Positions 16,422 to 25,722 of a stretch of 64,000 nucleotides of DNA are shown here, piece after piece. The first letter of the stretch is position 1; each line of letters opens with the position of its first letter. Made by a program: the position numbers and the translations under genes. The notes below the pieces were generated by a model. That model ran no database searches and was not told the origin of the DNA. It was given only the letters and a program-made list of their open reading frames with translations. Origin of the DNA: Algisphaera agarilytica (GTDB taxonomy: Bacteria; Planctomycetota; Phycisphaerae; Phycisphaerales; Phycisphaeraceae); assembly GCF_014207595.1 (NCBI RefSeq), contig NZ_JACHGY010000001.1, forward strand, positions 3,938,212 through 4,002,211, in the 5' to 3' direction.

Positions 16422-17804
16422 TTAAGGCTTCAGGTTCTTTCGGCGTGCGGTCAGCAGGCCGCCCGCGAGTACCCCCACGAAGCCTAGCGTGCTGGGCTCG
16501 GGCACCGTGCCCGCAGCCGCCGCCGATTCCGCGCCGAAGTTGTCCTGCCACAGGGTGTAGTCGGCCGCATCAACCACGCCGTTGTCGTTACCGTCGGCCC
16601 GCAGGTCCGCCGTAGAACCGAAACTGTCTTGCCACACGGTGTAGTCGGCCGCATCGACCACGCCGTTGCCGTTGTAGTCGCCCGCCACGAGGAACGGATC
16701 GCGGCGGGCCCGGTAGGCGAGCGCCAGGGTTGAGGCGTCGGCCGAAAACTCGAAGCTCGCTCCGCTGCCGGTCTCAAGAATCTCAAGACGCAGTACGCTG
16801 AAATTCGCCAGCAGTTCAAGGAACGCGGGGGCGAGGTCAACCGCCACCGGTTCGGTCGAATCCAGGGAAAACTCCCCGAGTTGGAGGTTGTACTGCTCGG
16901 CGACGCCCGCCGTGGCCGCGGAAATCGGGTCGCCGCCTTCAAATGCGTACACCTCGAAATGAGCAGCTTCAGCACCATCGGCCGGCGTGAAATCGACGGT
17001 GTCCAAGCTCAGGGTCGCCGAGAGCAGATGCGCCCGATCGCGTGCCGGCACATCCCGGAGGTCGAATTCGAGTTGGGCGCGGGATTCGAGGCCGCCCGCG
17101 GATCGCTGAACTTTCAGCGGATCGACCCCGGCGGCCAACCGCCACGGGGAGGGCGAATCAACCAGCGATCGTTGGAATTGCGCGTCGGAATACGCCCCCA
17201 GGTTCAGCGTCCCGGAGTCGGGCAACTGGATAACGGTATCGATCCGGGGCTCGTCGAAAATATCTGTGCTCGCGGTATCCGGCAGACTGACGTTGCGATT
17301 GAAATCAAGGGCGAAGGTGGAGACCGCGATGTAGGGGTTGGCCCCGTTGAAGATCGAGTTGACTTGAATCAGGTCGGTGGAGAACGGTGCGAGGTTATAA
17401 GGGATTGGATCGGTGATGCCGGAGAACACGGCTGTCGAAGAGGGAGGTGTGTCGGCGTCCGCCGCTTCCGCGACCCCGTTGCCGACCCGCGAGTAAAGTG
17501 CCAGGCGACCGCCTACGGTACCGCTAAAGGTCGCGCCCCCCGGATCGAGATAAAGCTGTCGCCCGATCACCTGCCCAAAGCGCGGCCGCCGGCTGATATC
17601 GAACTCCAGCACGGTGCGGATTTCGCTGTTCGTCGTTGGATTAAAGCTGGTTTCAAAACTGCCCACCACGTCGGCGGGCGTCCCGGAAATCACGAAATCG
17701 TTGATGTCCACCAGTGGCGAGGCGAACGTGTACTCCAACGCCTCGACGTGCATCGTATTCAGCGAAAGCCCGCAACAACAAAGAGTCCACACCCAATACT
17801 TCAT
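16422..17804 (-). CDS. Secreted protein with dockerin-like repeats and PEP-CTERM tag
   Basis: The 460-residue product has a signal peptide (MKYWVWTLCCCGLSLNTMHVEA), a large beta-rich region with two similar halves (each a DNRLRE-like sandwich of LEFDIS or LEFDLRDVP type), then two EF-hand-like dockerin repeats (GDYNGNGVVDAADYTVWQD and DGNDNGVVDAADYTLWQD, about 388-432), and a PEP-CTERM tag (VPEPSTLGFVGVLAGG...RRKNLKP). The Asp/Asn-rich loops should bind calcium. In planctomycetes such repeats are common next to PEP-CTERM tags. The function is likely structural or adhesive at the cell surface. It is convergent with the LacI gene. Confidence 0.82.
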   Translation of the reverse strand: MKYWVWTLCCCGLSLNTMHVEALEYTFASPLVDINDFVISGTPADVVGSFETSFNPTTNSEIRTVLEFDISRRPRFGQVIGRQLYLDPGGATFSGTVGGRLALYSRVGNGVAEAADADTPPSSTAVFSGITDPIPYNLAPFSTDLIQVNSIFNGANPYIAVSTFALDFNRNVSLPDTASTDIFDEPRIDTVIQLPDSGTLNLGAYSDAQFQRSLVDSPSPWRLAAGVDPLKVQRSAGGLESRAQLEFDLRDVPARDRAHLLSATLSLDTVDFTPADGAEAAHFEVYAFEGGDPISAATAGVAEQYNLQLGEFSLDSTEPVAVDLAPAFLELLANFSVLRLEILETGSGASFEFSADASTLALAYRARRDPFLVAGDYNGNGVVDAADYTVWQDSFGSTADLRADGNDNGVVDAADYTLWQDNFGAESAAAAGTVPEPSTLGFVGVLAGGLLTARRKNLKP

Positions 17805-18035
17805 CGTTCTGATTCCGCCGGAGTTGATCCCGAATAAGCGATCTGTTCGCCGTTATCAATCTATCAACGCAACGCCCAAAGGTCAACGAACTTCGGCCAC
17901 CCTTGGCGTCGGGCCGATCCGATCCCGGATCAAACCCTGACGCCTGCAGGGCGTTTCGAATCGGCCATGCAACATTGGGCCAAGCCCCGAGGTGGGAGCC
18001 CGGTGGCGGGCTGGTTGGCGGGGCAGGCCGATGCG

Positions 18036-19478
18036 TTAGTCGAAGTTGACGTAGAACGTCTTCTTTTCGAGGTACTGCTCGAAGCCGTACTTGCCGTCTT
18101 CGCCGCCGGTGCCGCTGAGCTTGTAGCCGTTGTGGAAGCCCTGGTGCTGCTCGCCATGGCCGCGGTTGATGTAGACCTCGCCGCACTCGAGTTCGTCGAC
18201 GAGGCGGAGGATGTTCTTCATGTCTTTCGTGCAGATCATCGCGGCCAGGCCGTACTCGGCGTCGTTGGCGTATTCGATGGCCTGTTCGATGGTTTGGAAC
18301 TTGATGACCGGCAGGATCGGGCCGAACGCCTCTTCGTGGACAATGGTCATGTCCTGCTTCACATCCGTGAGGATGGTCGGCTCGAACCAGTTGCCGCCTT
18401 CGAAGCCGGGCACCGAGGCTTCTTTGCCGCCGTGGGCGACGGTCGCGCCTTCCTTGACGCTGACCTCGACGAGGTGCTTCATGTGCTCGAGCTCCTTGGC
18501 GCTGACCTTCGGGCCCATGTCCATGGACTCGTCCATGGGGTCGCCGACCTTGATCGCTTCGACCTTGGGCATGAAGATCGACATGAACTCGTCGTAGACC
18601 GATTCCTGGATGTACATGCGTTCGTTGCAGGTGCAGACCTGGCCGCAGTTGTCGAAGCGCGAGTGCAGCGCGGCGGCGGCGGCTTGTTCGAGGTCGGCAT
18701 CCTCAAGCACGATGAACGGGGCTTTGCCGCCGAGCTCGAGCTGGCAGTGGGCCATGTTGTCGGCGGTGGCTTTGATGATCGCTTGGCCGGCGGGGGTGCT
18801 GCCGGTCATGGAGACCATCTTGGTGATGGGGCTGCGGCACAGGGCGTCGCCCATGGTGCGGCCCGGACCGGTGACGATGTTGAGCAGGCCGTCGGGCAGC
18901 CCGGCCTTCTTGGCGAGGTTGGCGAGTTCGAGCGTGGCGAGCGGGGTCTCGCTGGTGGGCTTGAGGACCATGGCATTGCCAGCCACGAGCGCGGGGCCGA
19001 TCTTACGGCCGGCCAGCGCGACCGGGAAGTTCCACGCGGTGATGCCGACGACGACGCCGCGCGGGATCTTGTGGATGTAAATGTGTTCGTTGCGGTTGTC
19101 GGACTGGACGATGTCGCCGTCCATCTGCCGAGCCCAGTCGCAGGCGTACTCGACGAAGGAGCAGAACACGTCGACCTCGAAGCGGGCGACGGTCAACAGC
19201 TTGCCCATCTCGCGGGTGGTGAGCACAGCGAGCTCTTCGCGGTTCGCACGGACCTCGTCGCAAAACTTACGCAGCAGCTCGGCACGCTCGCGCGGCGGGG
19301 TCTTCGCCCAGCCCTTCTGAGCTTTCTCGGCGGCTTCGAGCGCGGCCTGGGCGTCGGCTTCGTTGCCGTTCTGGATCGTGGCGACAACTTCGCCGGTCGC
19401 GGGGCTGAGCACCTCGGCGGTCTCGCCGGACTTGGAGTCGACCCATTGGCCGTCGATGTAAAGCTGGTAATTCTTCAT
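18036..19478 (-). CDS. Aldehyde dehydrogenase, lactaldehyde/3,6-anhydrogalactose dehydrogenase type
   Basis: The 480-residue protein has the full ALDH order: NAD-binding WNFP with KPTSETP, SMTGSTPAG, the general-base Glu in LELGGKAP, the catalytic Cys in GQVCTC, and EEAFGPI. Overall it resembles E. coli AldA (IQSD-like, YINR, GFHNGYKLSG...GG motifs). In agar-degrading bacteria an ALDH oxidises 3,6-anhydro-L-galactose to the anhydrogalactonate, and the locus carries a candidate enzyme for the next step at 31528. L-lactaldehyde oxidation is the main alternative. GAGGAG eight bases upstream supports the ATG. A candidate operator (19546-19556) and an AT palindrome (19558-19580) lie in the leader. 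Confidence 0.85.
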   Translation of the reverse strand: MKNYQLYIDGQWVDSKSGETAEVLSPATGEVVATIQNGNEADAQAALEAAEKAQKGWAKTPPRERAELLRKFCDEVRANREELAVLTTREMGKLLTVARFEVDVFCSFVEYACDWARQMDGDIVQSDNRNEHIYIHKIPRGVVVGITAWNFPVALAGRKIGPALVAGNAMVLKPTSETPLATLELANLAKKAGLPDGLLNIVTGPGRTMGDALCRSPITKMVSMTGSTPAGQAIIKATADNMAHCQLELGGKAPFIVLEDADLEQAAAAALHSRFDNCGQVCTCNERMYIQESVYDEFMSIFMPKVEAIKVGDPMDESMDMGPKVSAKELEHMKHLVEVSVKEGATVAHGGKEASVPGFEGGNWFEPTILTDVKQDMTIVHEEAFGPILPVIKFQTIEQAIEYANDAEYGLAAMICTKDMKNILRLVDELECGEVYINRGHGEQHQGFHNGYKLSGTGGEDGKYGFEQYLEKKTFYVNFD

Positions 19479-19545
19479 GCTCGTGCTCCTCGGGGATTCG
19501 GGAAGGGGATGGATGAATCGGGTGGCGACTCGCTTGAGTCAATGA

Positions 19546-19580
19546 TTAACAATCTGTAAGTGTTTTTTAAAAAAGCACTT
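19546..19580 (-). promoter_or_regulatory. Candidate operator plus AT-rich palindrome upstream of ALDH gene
   Basis: TTAACAATCTG (19546-19556) is identical to 4891-4901. Next to it, 19558-19580 forms a near-perfect palindrome (AAGTG-T6-A6-CACTT type). A minus-strand -10-like TACAAT lies further upstream near 19605, so both elements would be in the early transcribed region, a usual place for a repressor site. Confidence 0.4.
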
Positions 19581-19649
19581 GCTCATTCGCGGGTCGATAT
19601 TGTAGCCGATATCCGACGCGACCGCCCGTATTCACAGCCGATTCATCCA

Positions 19650-19690
19650 CAAAAAAGAGCCCCATCCGTCGTGCGACGCTGGGGCTCTTA
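19650..19690 (-). terminator. Rho-independent terminator of the Gfo/Idh/MocA gene
   Basis: On the minus strand AAGAGCCCCA and TGGGGCTCTT form a 10-bp stem with a 15-base loop, followed by a T-run. It starts about 28 bases after the stop codon of the gene at 19718. Confidence 0.85.
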
Positions 19691-19717
19691 TGGGGGCTTG
19701 ATGGTCGAAGCGGGGCG

Positions 19718-21013
19718 TTACAGGCCCTTCTCCCAGTCGCGAGACTCGCGCTGGTAGATGATGCTGGCTTCGTGGGTCTGGCTGTCCTTGGCGAACTGCT
19801 GCGTATCGGGGTTCCAGTGCACCGGGGTGCCGGCCCGCACGGCGATATGGCCGAGGTGGAGCATGGTGGACAGGCGGTGGCCCGCATCGACGTGGTAGCT
19901 GGTCGTTTTGCTTCGGTCCAGGATCGCGTCGATGAACTCGGGCTGTTCTTTCTTGGGCTGCTTCCAGTAGTTTTCGTGCTTCGCGAATTCTTTGTTGCGG
20001 AAGATGTTCATGTCGCTGGCGACGAGCTTGCCGTTCCACCCTTCACAACCGATCCAGCCGTCGGCGCCGATGAAGCGGATGTAGTTTTTGCCCAGGGTGT
20101 CGCTGGCCTGGATGACTTTGCCGTTGGCGTAGCGGAACTCGACGTCGTAGCTCGAGGGGACCGAGACGTAAGAAGTCTCGGGCAGCGTTTTGCTGGTGCC
20201 CACGACTTCGACCGGGCCGGAGTTTTCCATGCCGATTGCGATCTGGGCGCTGTCGCAGTAGTGCGAGCCCCAGTCGGTCAGGCTGCCGCCGCTGTAGTCG
20301 ATGCTCTGCCGCCAGCGTTGGCCGTGGGTCACGCGCTGCGTGTACTCCGCCGCGGGGGCGGGGCCCAGCCAGAGGTTCCAGTCCAGGTCTTCAGGGATCT
20401 CGGCGGGCGCTTCGAGATCAAACAACGGCTTGTTGGGCAGGCCGCACTCGACCTTCTCCACCTCGCCGATCGCGCCGGTCCGCGCCAGGCCCGCCATGAG
20501 CCAGTACTTCTGCATGTGGCGGTCTTCGATGCCCCACTGGAACACGAGGTCACGCTTGATCGCTTCGTCGACGACCTCGTGGCCCTCGGTGATGGTCAGG
20601 GTGGGCTTCTCGCAGAACACGTGCTTGCCCGCACGCAGCGCCATCATCGACATGGGGACGTGCCAGTGGTCCGGGGTCGAGATCACCACGGCGTCGATGT
20701 CGTCACGGGCGATGATTTCACGGAAGTCCTGGTAGACCTCGCAGTCGGTGTTGCCGTACTTCTCATCGACGAGCTGCTTGGCTTCGTGGGCTTTGCTCAG
20801 CTTGCAGTCGCAGACCGCGAGCGTCCGGGTGTGGGGCGTGTTCAGGAACCACTGCAGGTTCATGCGGATGCCCTGCCCGCCCATGCCGATGAACCCGAGG
20901 GTGATCTCCTTGGAGGGAGCGGACTGCCCCAAGACACGAGAGGGGACGATGGACGGCGCGACGGCGGCACCGATGACAAGACCCGAGCGGCTGAGAAACT
21001 GGCGTCGTTTCAT
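19718..21013 (-). CDS. Gfo/Idh/MocA-family oxidoreductase with Tat signal
   Basis: The 431-residue protein starts with a twin-arginine signal (MKRRQFLSRSGLVIGAAVAPS), so it is exported folded, probably with bound NAD(P). The Rossmann fold begins at about residue 36 (ITLGFIGMGGQGIRM) and the conserved EKP of the family is in HVFCEKPTLT. The C-terminal half is the usual alpha/beta sheet domain with TDWGSHYCD. Exported Gfo/Idh/MocA proteins are very numerous in planctomycetes, and some act on glycosides by oxidation-elimination. The substrate is unknown; context suggests a galactose-type sugar. AAGGA lies a few bases before the ATG. Confidence 0.85.
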   Translation of the reverse strand: MKRRQFLSRSGLVIGAAVAPSIVPSRVLGQSAPSKEITLGFIGMGGQGIRMNLQWFLNTPHTRTLAVCDCKLSKAHEAKQLVDEKYGNTDCEVYQDFREIIARDDIDAVVISTPDHWHVPMSMMALRAGKHVFCEKPTLTITEGHEVVDEAIKRDLVFQWGIEDRHMQKYWLMAGLARTGAIGEVEKVECGLPNKPLFDLEAPAEIPEDLDWNLWLGPAPAAEYTQRVTHGQRWRQSIDYSGGSLTDWGSHYCDSAQIAIGMENSGPVEVVGTSKTLPETSYVSVPSSYDVEFRYANGKVIQASDTLGKNYIRFIGADGWIGCEGWNGKLVASDMNIFRNKEFAKHENYWKQPKKEQPEFIDAILDRSKTTSYHVDAGHRLSTMLHLGHIAVRAGTPVHWNPDTQQFAKDSQTHEASIIYQRESRDWEKGL

Positions 21014-21489
21014 GTGGGGTATCCTTGAGACAAGACAGATGGAAGTTCGATCCGAGATGGATGTGACATCAAACTAAATGCCCCGGGCGATGGCGGGCAA
21101 TAGACACAATCGATCAAGATTTGCACATAATCAACACACAAAACGTCTTATGCGAAGAGGAGGCAAAGCTTTGGCTCCGGATGTTTGACCGAAAGCGATC
21201 CGTTGCTAAAGCTTGCGGCTTCGCCAGAGTGGGAGGCGCGTGGCCGCGAGCAAATTTGAAGGCTATCGATGTAGACAGTTAACAACCGTCCCGGGGTTGG
21301 TACAATCGCACCGAATCATTTCAGATCAATCTCTTCCCGTACTCTCTCGTCGACGCCTATGCCTGTCGTATTGATGTATCGCCCCGGCCTCTTGAGGTTT
21401 GATGTGTTGCCGCCCGATGGCTCGTGGTTGATGTCACCGTCTGGTGGCCATCCGACGCGTGTTGCGTCGCTTGGAGGCCTCGGCGCGTG
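21014..21489. promoter_or_regulatory. 476-base divergent promoter region between oxidoreductase and ABC importer
   Basis: No gene is seen. A copy of the candidate operator (AGTTAACAACC, 21277-21287) overlaps what would be the -35 (TTAACA) of a promoter whose -10 is TACAAT (about 21302), spacer 16. The transcript leader to 21490 would be about 180 bases. The open frame entering the gene from 21424 has no ribosome-binding site. Confidence 0.4.
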
Positions 21490-23859
21490 ATGACGTACAG
21501 CCACCTCAAAACTGTGGCGGCGGGATTGCTTGCGGTGGCGGCGGGGCTGCTGGTCTTGTGGTCCATCATCCACGTCTCGGCCCGGACCCTCTTGCAGGAA
21601 GACGACGCCCGCGACACCACCCTGCGCATGATGGTGTGGGGCCACGAGCACGAGAACAAGATCCTCCGGGAGATGGCCGACGCTTACGAAGACTTGCACC
21701 CCGATGTGCGCATCGAGGTGATCTACGTCGCGCACAACAACTACCTGTCCAAACTCAAGACCATGATCGCCGCGGGCGATCCGCCGGACCTGTTCTATCT
21801 GCAGTACGACCTCGTGCCGGACTTCTCGTCGCTCGGGCTGGTGCTGCCGATGGACGAAGCGCTCGACGAGATGGGCAGCGAGTGGAAAGACGACGTCTAC
21901 CCGGTCCTGCTCCAGGGCTTCCGCTTCGACCCGGAAACGCAGACGCGTGGTGAGGGGCCGTTGTGGGGCATCGCGCGGGACTACACGCCGTTGGCGATGT
22001 ACGTGAACGTCGACCTCTACGAGCAGGCGGGGGTGCCCGTGCCCCACGACGGCTGGACGTGGGAAGAGTTCGAAGAAGCCTCGCGTGCCATCGACGGCCT
22101 GGGCGACAACATCTACGGCGCGTTCATGGGCCTCTGGGCCGACCCGCTCATCGCGATCATCTGGAACCACGGCGGGGAGCTGTTCGAGTTCGACGAACAC
22201 GGCCAGCCCGACTTCACCCGCCCCGACATCGACAACCCCGGGCTGCTCGCGGCCTTCGAACGCATCCGCCGTCTGCGCATCGACGAAGGGGTGATCTACA
22301 ACGCGATCGGCATCAACCGCTCGGGCGCCGAGGAATTCTTCACCGGCCGCGTCGGCACCATCGGGCCCACGGGACGCTGGACCTCGGGTCTGTGCGAAGC
22401 GATCGAGACTTTCCGCTACGCGGTCGTGCCGATGCCCCACGCCCCGGGGGTGGAGCCCCGCTCGCCGATCATGACGGCGGCCTGGGGCGTGAGCGCCAAG
22501 GGCGAACACCCCGAAGAAACCATGGAGCTGGTGATGTACCTCTCCAGCCCGGCGGGGCAGCGGCTGCTCAGCAGCGACGGCTTGTCGATCTCGATCAACC
22601 GGACCATCGCCGAGAGCGAAGAGGTGCTTTATCTCGGCCGGAAGTTCGAGGACGGGCCGGTGTATCTCGATATCGCCAAGTCGGTCGACTTCCAGCTCAT
22701 GCCGCGTCAGCGGGAGTTCGAAGACATCCTGCTGGCCGAGCAAAACGCGGCGATCCGCCTGGGCTCGCGGTCGATCGAGGAGGCCCTGGGCAATATCGAA
22801 GAGCTCTGGGCGTTTGAGTTGTCTTCGCCATTAAAAACCAAGACGTATCCGCGGATGCCGTGGGTGTCGGTCGGCGCATCATTGCTGGCGCTCATCGCGG
22901 CGGCGGTGACGTTTGTGTGGTGGCGGGCGCGAAAAGAAAAACTCGGCGCTCTCGACCGCGCCCACGAGCGCTCGGGCTTGGGGTTCATCAGCATCTGGGT
23001 GATCGGGTTCGTCGCGCTCACGGCCGGGCCGATGTTCCTCTCGGGGTTGCTGGCGTTGTCGCGCTGGTCGGCCGTGACGCCGCTGGGCGAAGCGGAGTTT
23101 GTCGGCCTGGGCAACTTCGTGCACATGTTCTCGCACGACCCGCCGTTCTGGAAGTCGATCTGGGTCACCGCGTACTACGTCGTGCTGGCGATCCCCATCG
23201 GGCAACTCGCTTCGCTGGGTGTGGCGCTGCTCATGAACACCGAGGTCCGCGGCATCGCGGTGTTCCGCACGATCTTCTTCGTCCCCTCGGTCATCACCGG
23301 CGTCGTGCTCGGCGCGCTCTGGCTGGCGCTACTCAACAACGACTACGGCCTGATCAACCAGGTCATGAACGTGCCCCTCGGATGGCTGGGTATGCGTGCC
23401 CCCAACTGGTTCGGCGACGATGCGCAGTGGGCCGCGATCCCCGCCTTCGTCATGATGAACCTCTGGGGCGTGGGCAGCGCGATGGTGATCTACCTCGCCG
23501 GGCTCAAGGCCATCCCGAAAAGCCTGACCGAAGCGGCGATCATCGACGGGGCTTCCGCGTGGCACCGCCTGACCCACGTCACGCTGCCCATGCTCAGCCC
23601 GCTGATCTTCTTCAACTTCGTTATGGGCATCATCGGCAGCTTCCAGGTCTTCACCCAGGCTTTCGTCATGACCCGGCGTGGGCCCGACGACGCGACGCTG
23701 TTCTACGTGCTCTACCTCTACCTGCAGGCGTTCGAGTTCCACAACATGGGCTACGCCTCGGCGATGGCTTGGGTGCTGTTTGTGGTGATCCTCCTGGTCA
23801 CGCTCCTGGCCTTCCGCGGCAGCCGGAACCTGGTGCATTACGAGGGGCTCAAGTCATGA
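21490..23859 (+). CDS. ABC sugar importer: solute-binding protein fused to MalF-type permease
   Basis: The 789-residue protein starts with a membrane anchor (about 8-28), continues with a family 1 solute-binding domain (about 45-430: MMVWGHEHENKILREMADAY, DPPDLFYLQYD, PLWGIARDYTPLAMYVN) and then a membrane permease with an N-terminal helix (about 453-475) and the six-helix core. The EAA loop for ATPase contact is EAAIIDGASAWHRLTHVTLP. Normally these are two proteins, so here the binding domain is tethered to its own channel. It overlaps the next permease gene by ATGA. The ATPase subunit is not in the window, so a shared MsmK-like ATPase elsewhere is expected. GGAGG lies 12 bases upstream; GTG 21487 is an alternative start. 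Confidence 0.85.
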   Translation: MTYSHLKTVAAGLLAVAAGLLVLWSIIHVSARTLLQEDDARDTTLRMMVWGHEHENKILREMADAYEDLHPDVRIEVIYVAHNNYLSKLKTMIAAGDPPDLFYLQYDLVPDFSSLGLVLPMDEALDEMGSEWKDDVYPVLLQGFRFDPETQTRGEGPLWGIARDYTPLAMYVNVDLYEQAGVPVPHDGWTWEEFEEASRAIDGLGDNIYGAFMGLWADPLIAIIWNHGGELFEFDEHGQPDFTRPDIDNPGLLAAFERIRRLRIDEGVIYNAIGINRSGAEEFFTGRVGTIGPTGRWTSGLCEAIETFRYAVVPMPHAPGVEPRSPIMTAAWGVSAKGEHPEETMELVMYLSSPAGQRLLSSDGLSISINRTIAESEEVLYLGRKFEDGPVYLDIAKSVDFQLMPRQREFEDILLAEQNAAIRLGSRSIEEALGNIEELWAFELSSPLKTKTYPRMPWVSVGASLLALIAAAVTFVWWRARKEKLGALDRAHERSGLGFISIWVIGFVALTAGPMFLSGLLALSRWSAVTPLGEAEFVGLGNFVHMFSHDPPFWKSIWVTAYYVVLAIPIGQLASLGVALLMNTEVRGIAVFRTIFFVPSVITGVVLGALWLALLNNDYGLINQVMNVPLGWLGMRAPNWFGDDAQWAAIPAFVMMNLWGVGSAMVIYLAGLKAIPKSLTEAAIIDGASAWHRLTHVTLPMLSPLIFFNFVMGIIGSFQVFTQAFVMTRRGPDDATLFYVLYLYLQAFEFHNMGYASAMAWVLFVVILLVTLLAFRGSRNLVHYEGLKS

Positions 23860-24746
23860 AACCTTCAGAGCCCCAAACTGTGCAGAGCGAAGCGCAGCTC
23901 CCCGCGCCCGCCAAGCCGACGGACTGGCTGCGTATCACCGCGTGGGTCTTGCTGATCTGTGGCTCGATCATCCTGCTGATGCCGTTCGCGTGGATGGTCA
24001 AGAGCTCGCTGAGCACCGAGCAGGTCGTGCAAAGCGGCGAGGTGTGGGTCGGCTTCGGGCAGGGCGGTCCGCAGTGGGAGAACTACCCCGACTCGCTGGC
24101 CCGGATGGACTTCCTCAACGCGCTGGCCAACACCGTGTTCATCACGTTCTTCAGCATCGTCGGTATGGTGCTGAGCAGTTCGCTGGTTGGCTTCGGCTTT
24201 GCGCGTTTCCGCTTCCGCGGCCGCAAGCCGTTGTTCATCCTGATGCTCAGCACGATGATGTTGCCGCCGCAGGTGACGATGATCCCGGTGTTCGTGTTGT
24301 GGCGGTACCTGGGGGTGATCGACACGTTTTGGCCGTTGGTGTTGCCGATGTGTTTGGCCGGGCCGTTCTTCGTGTTCATGTTCCGCCAGTTCTTCAGCCA
24401 GATCCCCGAGGACCTGGTCGAGGCGGCGCGGATCGACGGCGCGAGCAACATGCGGATCTACTTCCAGCTCATGCTCCCGCTGAGCAAGCCGGTGATCGCG
24501 ATCACGGCGATCTACACGTTCATGGGCGTGTGGAACGACTTCCTGGGCCCGCTCATCTACCTCAACAGCCCCGAGAAGAACACGCTGGCCCTGGCGCTCA
24601 ACGCCTTCCGCGGGCAGTACGGCATCAGCGATGCGCACCTGCTCATGGCGGCGAGCTTCGTCTGCATGTTCCCCTGTGTCGTGCTGTTCTTCGCGGCTCA
24701 GCGGTATTTCATCGAGGGCGTCTCGACCAGCGGAATGAAGGGTTAG
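23856..24746 (+). CDS. ABC sugar importer permease, MalG type
   Basis: The 296-residue inner-membrane protein has six predicted helices and the EAA loop EAARIDGASNMRIYFQLMLP for coupling to the ATPase. It starts inside the stop codon of the fused binding-protein/permease gene (ATGA), so the two permeases are translationally coupled and form the heterodimeric channel. In the galactan locus the cargo is probably neoagaro- or porphyran oligosaccharides. Its stop overlaps by four bases the stop end of the convergent AraC gene. Confidence 0.88.
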   Translation: MKPSEPQTVQSEAQLPAPAKPTDWLRITAWVLLICGSIILLMPFAWMVKSSLSTEQVVQSGEVWVGFGQGGPQWENYPDSLARMDFLNALANTVFITFFSIVGMVLSSSLVGFGFARFRFRGRKPLFILMLSTMMLPPQVTMIPVFVLWRYLGVIDTFWPLVLPMCLAGPFFVFMFRQFFSQIPEDLVEAARIDGASNMRIYFQLMLPLSKPVIAITAIYTFMGVWNDFLGPLIYLNSPEKNTLALALNAFRGQYGISDAHLLMAASFVCMFPCVVLFFAAQRYFIEGVSTSGMKG

Positions 24747-25540
24747 ACCTGCTCGTCGGTGGCCTGCCGCTGCGCGGAGGGCGACTTGCCGAAGAACATT
24801 CGGAAGCTCTTGTTGAATTGCTGGGGGTCGGGCAGGCCGACGTCGCGGCCGATGTCTCCGATGGGTCGGCTGGAGTGGATCAGCAGGTGGCGGGCACGCT
24901 CCATCCGCCGGGTGCGGAGGAACGCGATCACGGTGGTGTCCAGGTGCTCCCGGAACATGCGGGTCAGGTGGTTGTGGGAGTAGCCGACGTGGTCGGCGAT
25001 GTCGCGGACCCGGATGTTCTGCTGGATGCGTGAGTCGATGAAGCCGATGGCGTCGGTGAGCGCGGCGGGCAGGGCGTCGGCGGTGTCGGGGCCGTACCGC
25101 CGGTTGGACAGGTCCCACAGGATGCTCCACAGCACGGCGTCGGCGTGGCGCGGCTCGGCGGACTGCAACTGGACCACGCGTTCGAGGCGGTGGCGGTAGG
25201 CGGCCGCTTCCTCGCCCAGCGGGTGGCTGATCCAGGTGGGCCGGTAGTCGGCCGCGCTGTCGTCGAGCGCGAAGTGGGCGCACAGGTGTTCGCTGGCGCC
25301 GCGGTACCGGTAGGTGGCGGGCGTGTTGGCGGGGGTCAGCGTGATCATGCCCGGCTCCAGCGCAATCTCCTGCCCGCAGACCTCCAGCGTGGCGCGGTAG
25401 GTGTAGAGGTGCAGGGCCCAGAGCTCCGGGAGCAGGTAGCGCTCGACCGGGTGCTTGGTCCCCTGCAGGCCGTAGCCCGCGAAGCGGACCCGGGGCGGGC
25501 GTGACAGGTCGATCCGGATGGGAGGGGCGGAGGCAGGCAT
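24743..25540 (-). CDS. AraC-family transcriptional regulator
   Basis: The 265-residue protein has an N-terminal cupin-like sugar-sensing domain (about 40-95, LTPANTPATYRYRG) and a C-terminal double helix-turn-helix (IRVRDIADHVGYSHNHLTRMF and IGDIGRDVGLPDPQQFNKSF). It lies between the importer genes and the divergent GH86 operon, so it likely activates one or both in response to an imported sugar. The end overlaps the permease stop, convergent. Start ATG 25540 has no clear ribosome-binding site. Confidence 0.85.
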   Translation of the reverse strand: MPASAPPIRIDLSRPPRVRFAGYGLQGTKHPVERYLLPELWALHLYTYRATLEVCGQEIALEPGMITLTPANTPATYRYRGASEHLCAHFALDDSAADYRPTWISHPLGEEAAAYRHRLERVVQLQSAEPRHADAVLWSILWDLSNRRYGPDTADALPAALTDAIGFIDSRIQQNIRVRDIADHVGYSHNHLTRMFREHLDTTVIAFLRTRRMERARHLLIHSSRPIGDIGRDVGLPDPQQFNKSFRMFFGKSPSAQRQATDEQV

Positions 25541-25722
25541 GGTGAAAATTTACCACACAAGGTGAGCCCGGACCATTGCCAGACGCGATCGGAAGGGTCA
25601 TAATTTTGATCCATGCCTAATGGCTGAATCCTGGGTCGGCCGGTTCTTGCAAACCGGCGCGAGGCCCCAGCATGTCTTGATTCGTTCGGTGTTTACGGTT
25701 TGTTCTCTACGGAATCCCCGCC

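Noticed and set aside
17967-19559. 530-codon open frame antisense to the aldehyde dehydrogenase
   Set aside because: The opposite frame has complete ALDH motifs; the antisense translation has only Asp/Val/Leu-rich low complexity.
22860-23855. Upstream part of a 628-codon frame running into the MalG-type permease
   Set aside because: It overlaps the binding-protein/permease fusion in another frame and is Arg/Pro/Gly-rich; the true permease starts at 23856 with an ATGA overlap.
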